The notes: generated by a model not told the origin, from the letters alone. 64,000 nucleotides of DNA from Bdellovibrionia bacterium (GCA_030427805.1 JAUICP010000002.1:558001-622000), one strand, 5' to 3'; positions 16,359-25,981 are shown, numbered from the stretch's first letter. Translations and numbers: made by a program.

Positions 16359-17756
16359 ATGCAAACGCGTAAAATACTCATTGTTGATGACGAACCCACT
16401 TTAAGAACCGCACTGAATAGAGTCCTTGGATCACGAGGTTATAAATGTATTAGTGCCGGTAATGTGGACGAAGCCAGACAGATCGCAAAAGCCCAACCAG
16501 ATATTTCACTCGCATTAATAGATTTACGCCTTCCTGATGGTGATGGTATCGAATTAATGGCTGAACTCAAAGCTGCCAACGATGATTTACAAGTTATTAT
16601 TTTAACTGGATTCGGTACGATCGATACCGCCGTTCGCGCTACAAAGAATGGTGCTTTTCATTTTGTTACCAAACCCTTCAATCTTGAAGAGATTAACTCA
16701 GTTGTTCTTAGGGCTTTTAGTCACAGTAACCTTGAAGCTGAAAACAAAGAACTCAAGAAGGAGCTCTCAGGACGCTATAAGTTTGACAATATTATTGGGC
16801 AGTCCGAGGGAATTCGAAATGTTTTAAGTCTTGTTGAGCGTGTTGCAGATTCTGACTCAACGGTACTCGTTACTGGTGAAAGTGGAACCGGTAAAGAACT
16901 GATTGCCAGGGCTGTTCACTTTAATTCTCCTCGAAAGAGCAAAGCATTTGTACCGATCAACTGCGGTGCTATTCCCGGCGAGCTCCTCGAGAGCGAACTC
17001 TTTGGTCACGTCAAAGGGGCCTTTACAGGGGCTGTGAATAATAGAACGGGTCGCTTTGAGCTAGCCAATGGCGGAACACTCTTCTTAGACGAAATTGGAG
17101 AACTGAGCCTGAACTTACAAGTTAAACTCTTGCGCGTATTGCAGGAGCGCCGCTTTGAACCCGTCGGAAGTGTAAAGACGATCGAGGCCGATGTTCGAAT
17201 TATCGCTGCAACTAATATCAATCTCGAGAAGGCCGTTAAAGAAGGTAAGTTCAGAGAGGATCTCTACTACAGACTTAACGTGATCCCCATAAAAATTCCA
17301 AGCCTCAAGGAACGTCGAGAAGATATACCCCTCTTAATAAAATACTTTATCGATTCTTTTAATAAAACCAAATCGCGCAGCTTGACCGGTGTCAGCGCCC
17401 ATGCCTTAGAGTATCTCAGCCATTACGAGTGGCCCGGTAATATCCGCGAACTTGAAAACTTTGTGGAAAGAGCTGCCATCTTAAAAGGTCAGGGCAATAT
17501 CGAGATCGATGATTTGCCAAGCCACATGCGAGAAGTATCAAACGCCTCACTCGGTGATATCGATATTGAAATTCCTGACATTGGTTTAGATTTCAACTCG
17601 GCCGTTGATGCCTACGAAAATGCCTTGATTCTTCAAGCTCTGGAAAAAACCGGATGGAACAGAAATCAAGCTGCGATATTGCTCAAGCTCAATCGCACGA
17701 CCCTTGTTGAGAAAATCAAAAAGAAGGGACTCAAACCCACCGAAGCCACCGCCTAG
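16359..17756 (+). CDS. NtrC-family sigma-54-dependent response regulator
   Basis: 465 residues with a complete layout. The receiver (1-120) has the DDE acid pair and the phospho-acceptor Asp in LALIDLRLPDGDG. The AAA+ domain (about 145-380) has Walker A GESGTGKE, the sigma-54-contacting loop GAFTGA, Walker B TLFLDEIGEL, and the R-finger region. A Fis-type helix-turn-helix ends the protein (GWNRNQAAILLKLNRTTLVEKIKK). It activates sigma-54 promoters after phosphorylation; the NtrB-like kinase at 13025-14917 is the natural candidate partner. The start has AGGAAGG upstream. The stop codon lies inside a long palindrome. Confidence 0.95.
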   Translation: MQTRKILIVDDEPTLRTALNRVLGSRGYKCISAGNVDEARQIAKAQPDISLALIDLRLPDGDGIELMAELKAANDDLQVIILTGFGTIDTAVRATKNGAFHFVTKPFNLEEINSVVLRAFSHSNLEAENKELKKELSGRYKFDNIIGQSEGIRNVLSLVERVADSDSTVLVTGESGTGKELIARAVHFNSPRKSKAFVPINCGAIPGELLESELFGHVKGAFTGAVNNRTGRFELANGGTLFLDEIGELSLNLQVKLLRVLQERRFEPVGSVKTIEADVRIIAATNINLEKAVKEGKFREDLYYRLNVIPIKIPSLKERREDIPLLIKYFIDSFNKTKSRSLTGVSAHALEYLSHYEWPGNIRELENFVERAAILKGQGNIEIDDLPSHMREVSNASLGDIDIEIPDIGLDFNSAVDAYENALILQALEKTGWNRNQAAILLKLNRTTLVEKIKKKGLKPTEATA

Positions 17757-17774
17757 GTAGAAGCTTCTACCTAG
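17753..17774. repeat. Perfect 22-bp palindrome covering both convergent stop codons
   Basis: A 22-bp perfect palindrome with core GGTAGAAGCTTCTACC contains the TAG of the NtrC-type gene (17754-17756) and, on the other strand, the TAG of the convergent gene (17771-17773). As RNA it could fold with a 9-bp stem and AGCT loop from either strand. There is no T-run. The same core recurs at 29760-29864. Confidence 0.75.
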
Positions 17775-18406
17775 AGGAAGCGGAATCTTTTGCGACCGAT
17801 TCCTTGGCAATTTTTGGGAATATCTGAGGCTTGAAGATCTTCTCGCGAATAGGCAGCATCGGGCTGACGTGTTTCATGGCGAACTCCACGCATGATCCAG
17901 TTCAATTTTTCTAAGAAGCGCATACTCAGAACTTCACTTTCGCCGGTCGGGCTCAAACTTTTGTATTGATCCGGTGAGTAGAAGTCCACTTTCTCAATCC
18001 ATCCAGGACCATCAAGAATAAATGAATAACTCACTTCATACTCAAAGTACTGACCTGTCATAGGATGCATAAAAGCACCTTGATAGATCGAAAAGCCAAT
18101 TTTCTTTTTCTGAGGCCGTCTTAGCTCGACATAAAAGGATGTCATTGTGTTGGAGTCATAGATGACTAAAACACGGAGGTTGTTATCGTAATCTTCTTTA
18201 TCAACGGCGCCAGGCTCATTCCACGTCGTAAAAAAGTAGAATCCATCTTGGTGGAGTATGGTTTCTTGTTCCGGATCGAATACCTCAAGGGCTTCAAGAC
18301 AAGAAATTTGGTTTTCGATCGTAGACTCAGACACTTGAGCAAAACCCAGAGAGCTCAGGGACAATTGCAGCGAAAGGATCGTCATTAATAATTTAAGTAG
18401 CTTCAT
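17771..18406 (-). CDS. Unknown secreted protein
   Basis: 211 residues with a clear signal peptide (leucine-rich core, cleavage expected after SLGFAQ). The mature part is beta-rich and contains two Cys (SCLEALE and KNCQGIG) at opposite ends. No known domain is recognised. It ends within the palindrome shared with the NtrC-type gene. Confidence 0.65.
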   Translation of the reverse strand: MKLLKLLMTILSLQLSLSSLGFAQVSESTIENQISCLEALEVFDPEQETILHQDGFYFFTTWNEPGAVDKEDYDNNLRVLVIYDSNTMTSFYVELRRPQKKKIGFSIYQGAFMHPMTGQYFEYEVSYSFILDGPGWIEKVDFYSPDQYKSLSPTGESEVLSMRFLEKLNWIMRGVRHETRQPDAAYSREDLQASDIPKNCQGIGRKRFRFL

Positions 18407-18647
18407 AAAAAACCTTACTCCTACTACCCCGAGTCCTTCGTATTCCCCAATGGCCCAAGCTAAAGGGAGCTCGGTAAATTCACAATGGCTAAGGAAGTCC
18501 TTTGAAGAATTTTCTAATGCATAACAATTCTCGGCAGGAATGAGATTAAATTACTATTACCGGGTTCAGAAATTAATCGCTCTTAGAAGTTGAGGGGTCG
18601 TTTGGGGATTTACTTAAGACGTGTATACTAGCAAAAGATACTTCTAG

Positions 18648-18672
18648 AAAAAAGGCCACTCGAGGTGGCCTT
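18648..18672 (-). terminator. Rho-independent terminator after the HAD phosphatase gene
   Basis: Read on the minus strand, AAGGCCAC pairs with GTGGCCTT around a 5-nt loop and is followed by six U residues. It lies about 75 bp beyond the stop of the gene ending at 18746. Apart from this hairpin, 18407-18745 holds no gene I can support. Confidence 0.8.
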
Positions 18673-18745
18673 CGTATTAACAGACTGTTTTTGCAGAAAA
18701 CAGATTCGCAAAAGAGATTACCACAAGTAAACAAAAATTCCGGGT

Positions 18746-19399
18746 CTAGTTTTCTTCTTCGAAGAGCTTTTTTACAAAGTTATGAAACTCATCGGGAGTA
18801 TGGAATTCATGGTGGGGTTCATGGTGAGTTTCACCCTTATGATACTCATTTTGCCAATGAACCTGAATGGCCCTAGCTCCAACTTCGCCAGCACCGTGAA
18901 CATCATGGGCATGATCTCCGATCATAATCATTTCATGGGGCTCTACCGATAAGCGATCGCTGAGCAACAACAGCCCCTCTGGATCTGGCTTATTCTTTTC
19001 TACACAAGTTCCAGAAACCTTGTCGTCAAAATAATGGTGGAGATCAAAACGGTCGAGAATTTCGGTCATTGAATTCAGATCTCTTCCGGTCCATATAGCG
19101 ACTTTGCGATCCTGGGCCTTCAAATACTCGATGGCTTCAAAAATCTCATGGAATAACTCTACTTGCTCGAGATACTTGCGATTATTTCGCACCAAGAACT
19201 CGAAGACCTTCTTTTCGTTTTCTTCGCCGACAAGAGAGCGAAACACCCGGTGAGGATGTTCATGTCGAATCAGCTCCATCGTCTCTGCTGTGAACTCGAC
19301 GCCGAAAGGCTCTAGGGCCTCTCGAAAGGCCGTCATAGAAGCCTTTCCCGTATCTACAATTGTGCCGTCAAAATCAAAAATCCAAGCTTTCACACTCAC
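18746..19399 (-). CDS. HAD phosphatase (phosphoglycolate-phosphatase/PpaX-like)
   Basis: 217 residues. Motif I is IFDFDGTIVDTGKA, motif II is AIWTGRD, motif III is the Lys of KNKPDPEG, and motif IV is MIGDHAHDVHGAGEVGAR. The helical cap (about 16-80) places it in the Gph/PpaX/pyrophosphatase group. The C-terminus is unusually His-rich (HHEPHHEFHTPDEFH), which may bind metal. The start codon used is GTG at 19399; a second GTG two codons on is possible. It ends upstream of a good terminator. Confidence 0.83.
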   Translation of the reverse strand: MSVKAWIFDFDGTIVDTGKASMTAFREALEPFGVEFTAETMELIRHEHPHRVFRSLVGEENEKKVFEFLVRNNRKYLEQVELFHEIFEAIEYLKAQDRKVAIWTGRDLNSMTEILDRFDLHHYFDDKVSGTCVEKNKPDPEGLLLLSDRLSVEPHEMIMIGDHAHDVHGAGEVGARAIQVHWQNEYHKGETHHEPHHEFHTPDEFHNFVKKLFEEEN

Positions 19400-19489
19400 C
19401 TCAATCTCATAGACCTGTCTAAATTACTAGCAAATTTAAAAGCTTTGTCGATTTTGCGTAATTTCAGGCCAAATATCCACCATTTAGTT

Positions 19490-19503
19490 AGCCAACATTG
19501 GCT
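19490..19503. promoter_or_regulatory. Palindromic 14-bp site, possible operator
   Basis: AGCCAA-CA-TTGGCT is a perfect dyad in the spacer between two divergent genes (HAD phosphatase and the 193-aa protein). A regulator site is plausible; nothing else supports it. Confidence 0.3.
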
Positions 19504-19534
19504 CAGCATTTGCTCATTTAAAAGGTAGGTACAT

Positions 19535-19606
19535 ATGAAACGCTTCAATCTGAGGCAGTTTCAATCTCCTCCGCTCACGTCAATTCTTAAGAGGAACAGG
19601 GTTTAG
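19535..19606 (+). CDS. Possible 23-codon leader ORF
   Basis: ATG at 19535 is preceded by AAAGGTAGGT and opens a 23-residue basic peptide (MKRFNLRQFQSPP then LTSILKRNRV) ending at TAG 19604-19606, 35 bp before the next gene. It could be a leader peptide or chance. No hydrophobic segment is present. Confidence 0.2.
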   Translation: MKRFNLRQFQSPPLTSILKRNRV

Positions 19607-19640
19607 TTACTAAGAGGATTTTACTACTTCGGGGGAATAA

Positions 19641-20222
19641 GTGAAAATCCAATTTAAATTCATTCGTCTTACATTTATAAAGTTTCTATTGGGACTGGTC
19701 TGCTTTGCTATGTGTTCAATTTGTAGCGCCTCGGATAGTTTTAACAACTATTTTGATCGCGGTCGACTCCTTCATCAGTCTATTGGTGAGCGCAACCCCT
19801 CTTGGGATATTAAATTTTTCATTCCTGACCAGCTTTCTTATAGCGATAAAGAGTCAGATATTGCCAATCAAATCTTCTCCCACACTCTAAAGAATTGGTT
19901 TAAAGAATTGACGACAATGAAGAATGAAGCGGCTTTGATGGTTCGTGAAGTGGAGAAAGCGGTTTCTCCTAAATTTGAAATTAGAACTTCGGCGAATTCG
20001 CTCATTAAGCATACGGTGAACCTCAAGTTTGTTCTCTGGAAGCAGGAACTTTTTATTCACTACAAAGGATTAGCCAACGTTGACCTCAAATTCGATGTTG
20101 CCGACTATCATACATCGGTCTATGTATATGAAAATTTATCCCCACAACTTAAAGTGGGATATAGTCATGACAACTTTCACTTTGGTCACTCAGACTTATT
20201 GAAGTTAGAATATGTATTTTAA
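19641..20222 (+). CDS. Unknown secreted, possibly outer-membrane, protein
   Basis: 193 residues starting with GTG, preceded by a strong GGGGG at the right distance. The signal peptide is clear (FIKFLLGLVCFAMCSICSAS). The second half shows alternating strands and the protein ends in Phe after aromatic and hydrophobic positions (LKLEYVF), which is the usual signature of an outer-membrane barrel end. The protein is short for a closed barrel, so this is tentative. Confidence 0.65.
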   Translation: MKIQFKFIRLTFIKFLLGLVCFAMCSICSASDSFNNYFDRGRLLHQSIGERNPSWDIKFFIPDQLSYSDKESDIANQIFSHTLKNWFKELTTMKNEAALMVREVEKAVSPKFEIRTSANSLIKHTVNLKFVLWKQELFIHYKGLANVDLKFDVADYHTSVYVYENLSPQLKVGYSHDNFHFGHSDLLKLEYVF

Positions 20223-20263
20223 GTTCAATGGGCTTAGAGGTTAAACTCTCTCAGCGGGCCTAA

Positions 20264-21556
20264 TTATTTTTCAGCCCCTTCATTAGATTGAGGTAGCTCT
20301 TTATCTCTGAAACTTGCACCAATGTCTTTGCGAAATTGCATTCCAGGCCAAGAGATCTTTTCTACGGCCTTGTAAGCATTGTCCAGTGCCGAGGCGTAGG
20401 TTTCCCCTAACCCAATAGCATTGAGAACTCGACCGCCATCGGTAAACCACTTATTTTCTGACTTCTTTGTGCCGGCATGAAGATAATACTGTGAAGCGCT
20501 CCCCAACTCACAAGGCCCTTCAATTTCGACACCCTTCTTAGCAGTGCCCGGGTAACCTTCAGCAGCCATGACCACGCAAACTGCAGCTCCGGACTTCCAG
20601 TGAAGATCCACAATATGACCCTCAGCTACTTCTTTAAGAACCTCGCCCCAGTCTCCATCCAAGAGTGGCAGCACCACCTGAGTTTCTGGATCACCAAAAC
20701 GAACGTTGTATTCAAGAGTAATGGGACCGTCCGAAGTCATAATAAGGCCAATAAAAATAACGCCTCTATAATCAATTTTTCGATTTCGCAATTGTCGAAT
20801 GGTCGGCTTAACAACCGTTTTCTCGATATTTAAAAAATCTTCTTCTGAAATGTGAATCGGAGCAATCGTACCCATGCCACCCGTATTGGGCCCCTTATTG
20901 CCTTCGAAGATCGCTTTATTATCTTGAGCTAAAGGAAGAATCTTATAGTCTTGTCCATTGGTCAAAACCAGTAGACTCAACTCATAGCCTTCGTGAAATT
21001 CTTCGAGAAGTGCATATTCACCGGACTCTCCAAGTATTTTGTCTTCGAACAATTGCTTCGCAGCGTGGGTCAACTCATCCAAGTCTTGGCAAATAAAAAC
21101 ACCTTTACCAGCAGCCAGTCCATCTGCCTTGAGAACATAGGGAGCGCTAAAGCTCTTTACCGCATTATTGATGTCATCAATACTACTCACCATGACGGCT
21201 GAAGACGTCGGAACTCCTGCCTCTTGCATAAACCTTTTGGCCGCCACTTTACTGGCTTCTAACTCAGCACCTTGTTTTCCTGGACCAAAAACAAGGACAT
21301 TGGATTCACGCAATTGATCAGCAAGGCCCTCTACCAATGGAACCTCAGGACCAATCACAACAAGATCGATCTTTTCTTTGCGTACAACATCAATGATTTC
21401 TGCAGCAGACATGCCCAGTTCTGGGTAAACCCGAGCCTCTAAAGCCATCCCCGAGCTTCCGGGAATCGCAAAAACTTCCTTCACACTCTCGGACTGATTC
21501 AATGCCCGAACCAGTGCGTGCTCTCTACCACCTTGACCGACTACTAATGCTTTCAT
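20264..21556 (-). CDS. purD: Phosphoribosylamine-glycine ligase (GARS)
   Basis: The family N-terminus (MKALVVGQGGREHAL) begins at the ATG at 21556, preceded by AAGGGG; the frame upstream to 21592 is not needed. The 430-residue product matches PurD (E. coli 429). Motifs include GPEVPLVEGL, the ATP-grasp stretch YVLKADGLAAGKGVF, PNTGGMGT and LEYNVRFGDPETQ. It makes glycinamide ribonucleotide in purine synthesis. No other pur genes are adjacent. Confidence 0.97.
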   Translation of the reverse strand: MKALVVGQGGREHALVRALNQSESVKEVFAIPGSSGMALEARVYPELGMSAAEIIDVVRKEKIDLVVIGPEVPLVEGLADQLRESNVLVFGPGKQGAELEASKVAAKRFMQEAGVPTSSAVMVSSIDDINNAVKSFSAPYVLKADGLAAGKGVFICQDLDELTHAAKQLFEDKILGESGEYALLEEFHEGYELSLLVLTNGQDYKILPLAQDNKAIFEGNKGPNTGGMGTIAPIHISEEDFLNIEKTVVKPTIRQLRNRKIDYRGVIFIGLIMTSDGPITLEYNVRFGDPETQVVLPLLDGDWGEVLKEVAEGHIVDLHWKSGAAVCVVMAAEGYPGTAKKGVEIEGPCELGSASQYYLHAGTKKSENKWFTDGGRVLNAIGLGETYASALDNAYKAVEKISWPGMQFRKDIGASFRDKELPQSNEGAEK

Positions 21557-21705
21557 GCCCCTTTTTGTTTCATAAATATGAAGGAGAGTCACTTTTTTAG
21601 GGCTTGAACTTACCGAGATTATGACGCATTTGTGAAAGGAGTCCAGGTCAGCCTGACAAGAATAAACCTTACAGTTAGCCTATTAAGTAATACCTGGAGT
21701 TTGAT

Positions 21706-22494
21706 GTGAAAGATTTTAAACTGAGTGATCGAAGTGTTTTTTTAACGGGCCCATTGAGTACATTTAATCAGGCCATAGCGCGAACCATTACACAAATGGG
21801 AGCCAACGTTGCCTTAGTCGATCGCAACGTTTCTTCGGCAGAACGTTTTGCCAATCAGCTCAGTGATGAAAGAGAAATCAACGAACGTTTTGGTAAAGCC
21901 ATTGCGATCGAAGCAGACCTCACGAAACCCCATCACGTACAGGATGCCATTGCCAAAACGGCAGAGTCCTTCGGCTCGGTCGACAGCTATGTCGATGGAC
22001 TCCTCGTCCACACGGCTCCAAATCGTTTTTATGACGAAAATGCTTTAGAGGACTTTGAACGCATTCTGGATATTCACAGCCGCTCTCCCTTGTTAGTCAC
22101 TCACAATATTTTAAAATTTCTAAAAGCGCGAAAACGGGGAAGAATCATTTACCTCATGCACGATCACGTCAACATGGGGTTGCCCCACAATACCTTACTC
22201 TCCGCGACTCGATCGGGCCTGAAGGACTTTACTAAGTCATTATCCCGTGAAGTGATTGAGCAAAATATTACTGTAAACTGTTTATTTATGGGAACAACCG
22301 AAGAGTATCTCATGAACTTTAAAAAGGATTCGCAAAGTATTAGCGATGCCCACAAAGAAATATCTCCCCAGGCACCATGGTCAAAAATTATGGATTCCAA
22401 TAAAATAGCCGAAGTCGTAGCCTTCTTACTTTCGAATGGCGCATCGGCAATGACTGGGCAAATGATTTCTGTGAGCGAAGGACTCAGCGTCTAG
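21706..22494 (+). CDS. Short-chain dehydrogenase/reductase family protein with a degenerate active site
   Basis: 262 residues with a GTG start and TGGAG upstream. The Rossmann-like order of SDRs is kept (FLTGPLSTFNQAIAR in place of TGxxxGIG, VALVDRN, IAIEADLT, and the C-terminal TGQMISVSEGLSV). The catalytic region reads TLLSATRSGLKDFTKSL, where the usual YSASKAGL is expected, so Tyr is Leu and Lys is Arg. The Gly-rich cofactor loop is also altered. It may be a non-catalytic SDR or use a different mechanism, as some enoyl reductase relatives do. It converges with a MaoC hydratase gene. Confidence 0.75.
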   Translation: MKDFKLSDRSVFLTGPLSTFNQAIARTITQMGANVALVDRNVSSAERFANQLSDEREINERFGKAIAIEADLTKPHHVQDAIAKTAESFGSVDSYVDGLLVHTAPNRFYDENALEDFERILDIHSRSPLLVTHNILKFLKARKRGRIIYLMHDHVNMGLPHNTLLSATRSGLKDFTKSLSREVIEQNITVNCLFMGTTEEYLMNFKKDSQSISDAHKEISPQAPWSKIMDSNKIAEVVAFLLSNGASAMTGQMISVSEGLSV

Positions 22495-22546
22495 AATAAT
22501 ACCTGACGGAAGACTCAGTGACTAAGTTTGTAAAAGCAAATATAGA

Positions 22547-22966
22547 TTAGGAATCTACTTTTTCAAAGTAAATGGCAACATCACCAGTCACCAAACACTC
22601 ACCGTCTTGATTAACGACTTCACAGGACGTGAATATAAGCGGTTTATCTTTTCGATATCTCTTAATGGTAATCTTTGCGGTGATGGTGTCGCCAATATAG
22701 CAAGGTGAGTGAAAAGAAAAACTAGAACTCAACACGATTGAACCCGGCCCTGGAAGTTGATTACCCGCGACCTTAGAGATCAAACTCGTAACAAATGCAC
22801 CATGGGCAATTCGCCTGCCAAATCGAGTCTTACTAGCAAAGCTCTCTTCCATATGGACCGGATTGGTATCGCCTGAAATTCGAGCGAATTCATTCACATC
22901 CTCTTCAGTTACCATTCTTGTTGTTGTCGCTGATTGGCCGACTTCAAAGTCCATAGTCTTTCCCAC
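22547..22966 (-). CDS. MaoC-like (R)-specific enoyl-CoA hydratase
   Basis: 139 residues forming a single hot-dog domain. The hydratase signature is present: ARISGDTNPVHMEE (Asp and His catalytic pair), then GRRIAHGAFVTSLIS and the strand YIGDTITAKITI. Size and motifs match PhaJ-type enzymes that hydrate trans-2-enoyl-CoA. It would act in fatty-acid or polyketide-like lipid metabolism. It is separated by 22 bp from the HD-hydrolase gene upstream on the same strand. Confidence 0.85.
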   Translation of the reverse strand: MGKTMDFEVGQSATTTRMVTEEDVNEFARISGDTNPVHMEESFASKTRFGRRIAHGAFVTSLISKVAGNQLPGPGSIVLSSSFSFHSPCYIGDTITAKITIKRYRKDKPLIFTSCEVVNQDGECLVTGDVAIYFEKVDS

Positions 22967-22988
22967 TTAAAATGTATAAGCTTAAATT

Positions 22989-24302
22989 CTATAAGCGCTT
23001 ATCTAGTATAATCTTACGTCCCTTGTCATACAAGTTCCGGTCGACGTAGAGTCTTTCAATGTTTCTGGTTTCTTCGTACTTGTGAAAAATCTGTGTACAT
23101 TGATCAATCGTAATGGGTTTTTCGGAATTGTCGTATTGATCAACCACATAAATTTGAAAAGCCTTATCCTCAGGCGAACCACCGTGGTACTTCGACAACC
23201 GGACTTTAGAGCTGGCTGTGATGACGTGGATCCCCTCGCCTTCGAGAGTTTTTTTCATCTTTTGAGCGCGCACGCTTTCTTTGGTTGAGTGCTTTTCAAA
23301 AACCATTTTGTAGGGGCGTCTTTGCGTAATTCTCTTAGCCCACTCGTTGTCACTTTCTGCCATGTGCTCGTAAAGAGAATAATCAGTACATCTGTTGTAG
23401 AGATCTATATCTGCCGGCAGTTTGTAAGTGCAATCTGGTGAGGTTAAAAACCGATAGAGCATTTCTTCGTAGATGATGGACTTGTGATGAAAATAAACCA
23501 TTAAATACATATGGTGGCGCGAAAGCAGGAAATCATCAAAGGTGTATAGGGCTCTTCGATTTAAAGCTAAATGCAACTCCTCTTCGACAATGTGGTAACT
23601 CATATTAGGAAGAAGCCAACTAAACTCAATCACGCCATAATTGGTTCCACAAAAATAAGAATCCCTAGCTAGATAATCCATGCGGTCGCAATCCATTTCG
23701 GAACTGACAACTTGGCTTAAAATTGTTCGAAAATCGAGACCAGCATCTTTGAAAAAATCATCTTCACAGACCAAGGTTTTATCAATGAGGCAAGCAACAT
23801 GATGAGGATCGATGTCGCTAAAGTTATCTTTAATCAAACGACTTAAGTTTGAGTCGGTAACAATCTTCACAGTGTAGTCTTCATGGTTAGCTATGGTTTG
23901 CTTGGACTCCATCAACTGAGTTTGCCCACGAAAGTTTCTCTGTGAGTAAGCTTTAATATTTAAGTCAGCCAATGGAGGCATGACTTCTTCAGTTGTATGG
24001 CTCAATGGACCATGACCAATATCGTGAAGAAGGGCCGCTAACCTCATACACTGACGAAAACGCTTTTTCACTCCAGGTTTTGAAAACTGAAAGTCTTTAA
24101 AAATGGAATCAAAGGCAAGCCCTGCCAAATGGGAGACTCCGAGAGAATGAATATATCGATTGTGAACAGCACCTGGAAAGCTAAACTCCGAAAAACCCAG
24201 CTGCTTGATCAAGCGCAGGCGTTGGAACTCGGGAGAGTCCAAAATGGCCACCTCGCCCTGACTGACTTCTATTGCACCATGTATAGGGTCCTTGATTTCC
24301 AT
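22989..24302 (-). CDS. HD-superfamily phosphohydrolase (dNTPase / SAMHD1-like)
   Basis: 437 residues. The HD metal site is seen as His52 (RYIHSLGV), His93-Asp94 (AALLHDIGHGPLSHTTE) and a later Asp in SEMDCDRMDYLARDS. This fits the subfamily related to deoxynucleotide triphosphohydrolases and SAMHD1. It probably hydrolyses a nucleotide. Its divergent neighbours, thyA and folA, supply dTMP, so a nucleotide-balance role is reasonable but inferred. Confidence 0.85.
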   Translation of the reverse strand: MEIKDPIHGAIEVSQGEVAILDSPEFQRLRLIKQLGFSEFSFPGAVHNRYIHSLGVSHLAGLAFDSIFKDFQFSKPGVKKRFRQCMRLAALLHDIGHGPLSHTTEEVMPPLADLNIKAYSQRNFRGQTQLMESKQTIANHEDYTVKIVTDSNLSRLIKDNFSDIDPHHVACLIDKTLVCEDDFFKDAGLDFRTILSQVVSSEMDCDRMDYLARDSYFCGTNYGVIEFSWLLPNMSYHIVEEELHLALNRRALYTFDDFLLSRHHMYLMVYFHHKSIIYEEMLYRFLTSPDCTYKLPADIDLYNRCTDYSLYEHMAESDNEWAKRITQRRPYKMVFEKHSTKESVRAQKMKKTLEGEGIHVITASSKVRLSKYHGGSPEDKAFQIYVVDQYDNSEKPITIDQCTQIFHKYEETRNIERLYVDRNLYDKGRKIILDKRL

Positions 24303-24459
24303 GGCCGGAAAATAGACCAGTCTTCGTCCTGAGGCAGCAAAAACTTTTCAAGTACTTAGTGCTTTGCATTATTTTCCAATATTGACCCCCAGAGGGCGAG
24401 CCGGTTTGATAGAGGCATCTTCTCTTCCGACCCCAAAGATTTCATCAAAGGAGTTCAGC

Positions 24460-25266
24460 ATGGCCAGCCAAGAACGGCAATATCTCGATTTAATGACAAA
24501 AATCCTCAAAGAGGGTGATGACCGCGAGGATCGCACGGGCGTGGGCACTCGGGCCTTGTTTGGCCACCAGATGCGCTTTGATCTCAGCCAGTCCTTCCCA
24601 CTACTAACAACAAAAAAAGTTCACTTAAAATCCATCATCCACGAACTCCTCTGGTTTCTCGCCGGTGATACCAACATCAAGTATCTCAAAGAAAACAAAG
24701 TCAGAATTTGGGATGAATGGGCTGATGAAAATGGTGAGCTGGGTCCTGTTTATGGAGCCCAGTGGAGATCCTGGAAGACTCCCGAAGGTAAGTCGATTGA
24801 TCAAATCTCAAATGTTGTAGAACAAATAAAGAGTAACCCAACATCGAGACGTCACTTAGTTGTGGCTTTTAATCCTGGAGAAATCGAAAACATGGCTCTA
24901 CCGCCGTGCCACGCTTTCTTTCAGTTTTTTGTTTCTCAAGGAAAGCTCTCTTGTCAGCTTTACCAAAGAAGCGCAGACATGTTTTTGGGGGTTCCATTTA
25001 ATATCGCTAGCTATTCTCTACTGACCTTGATGATTGCACAAGTTTGCGATCTGACTCCTGGTGAGTTTGTGCATACTTTTGGTGACGTCCATATTTATCA
25101 CAATCATTTCGACCAAGTGAAGACTCAACTTGAAAGAGAGCCAAGACCTTTCCCCAAAATGATTATCAATAAAGAGGTGAAGAGTCTTTTTGATTTCAAA
25201 TACGAAGACTTCCAGCTTGTAGATTACGATCCACATCCACGAATTAAAGCGGAGGTGGCCGTATGA
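24460..25266 (+). CDS. thyA: Thymidylate synthase
   Basis: The start is the ATG at 24460, with AAAGGAG six bases upstream; the upstream open frame to 24364 is not supported. The 268-residue product begins [12 protein letters not shown] and is close to the E. coli length (264). Family motifs include [27 protein letters not shown], the catalytic Cys in [27 protein letters not shown] and HIYHNH. It methylates dUMP using methylene-tetrahydrofolate. The stop overlaps the folA start (ATGA), a common coupling because thyA produces the dihydrofolate that folA reduces. Confidence 0.98.
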   Translation: MASQERQYLDLMTKILKEGDDREDRTGVGTRALFGHQMRFDLSQSFPLLTTKKVHLKSIIHELLWFLAGDTNIKYLKENKVRIWDEWADENGELGPVYGAQWRSWKTPEGKSIDQISNVVEQIKSNPTSRRHLVVAFNPGEIENMALPPCHAFFQFFVSQGKLSCQLYQRSADMFLGVPFNIASYSLLTLMIAQVCDLTPGEFVHTFGDVHIYHNHFDQVKTQLEREPRPFPKMIINKEVKSLFDFKYEDFQLVDYDPHPRIKAEVAV

Positions 25267-25772
25267 TTTCACAAATCGCTTGTATGGCGCAGAATCGAGT
25301 TATTGGTAAGAACGGAGACCTTCCTTGGGACCTTCCGGAAGATATGAAGTTCTTTCGCGAAAAAACTAAAGGGCACGCAATTATAATGGGTCGTAAAACT
25401 TTTGAAGCCATGCCCGGCGGAAAACTCCCTAAACGACTCAACGTTGTTGTCACTCGACAAAAAGGCTATAAAGCTGAAGGCTGTGAGGTTTTCAGTGATA
25501 TTGAATCCGCTATAGAGTTTTGCAAAACTCAGACTGACCAATGGGGCGAAGAAATTTTTGTTATTGGTGGTGGTGAGATCTATAAGCAAGCCCTCCCCTT
25601 TACCGATCGCATTTATCTAACTGTGATTCACAAGGACTTTGACGGCGACGCTCACTTCCCTGATTTTGCAACCATGGATTTTGAGGCCACCGAGAAAAAA
25701 GACCGTGAAGAACCCTTTCCTTTTTCTTTTATGACCTACGATCGAGTAATCTGTAAGAAACCGATGTCTTAA
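25263..25772 (+). CDS. folA: Dihydrofolate reductase
   Basis: 169 residues. Motifs are clear: [31 protein letters not shown], cut here into GxIGxxGDLPW and the acidic Asp of LPEDMKFF, then [12 protein letters not shown] and [12 protein letters not shown]. It regenerates tetrahydrofolate from the dihydrofolate made by ThyA. It overlaps thyA by 4 bp and is followed by a terminator. Confidence 0.97.
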   Translation: MISQIACMAQNRVIGKNGDLPWDLPEDMKFFREKTKGHAIIMGRKTFEAMPGGKLPKRLNVVVTRQKGYKAEGCEVFSDIESAIEFCKTQTDQWGEEIFVIGGGEIYKQALPFTDRIYLTVIHKDFDGDAHFPDFATMDFEATEKKDREEPFPFSFMTYDRVICKKPMS

Positions 25773-25805
25773 GGTCTCAAAAAAGACGTTATCATCAACC
25801 ATTTG

Positions 25806-25835
25806 AAGGCCTGGATAACTACCGGGCTTTTTTTT
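25806..25835 (+). terminator. Rho-independent terminator after folA
   Basis: AAGGCCTGG pairs with CCGGGCTTT (one or two G-U pairs) around a 7-nt loop, followed by a run of eight T. It lies about 35 bp after the folA stop. Confidence 0.7.
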
Positions 25836-25981
25836 GAGCCTCCTCTCGAAATCAGAGTTCCGCTTTATGCGGCCTAGACCCGGCTCCCTCTCCCCCTAAT
25901 CCCTCTACCTTTGATCTGAAGCCAAAAACACTGGTTCCAAAATGGTACGTGAATTGTATTAACCAAGGGACGGAGGCATGA

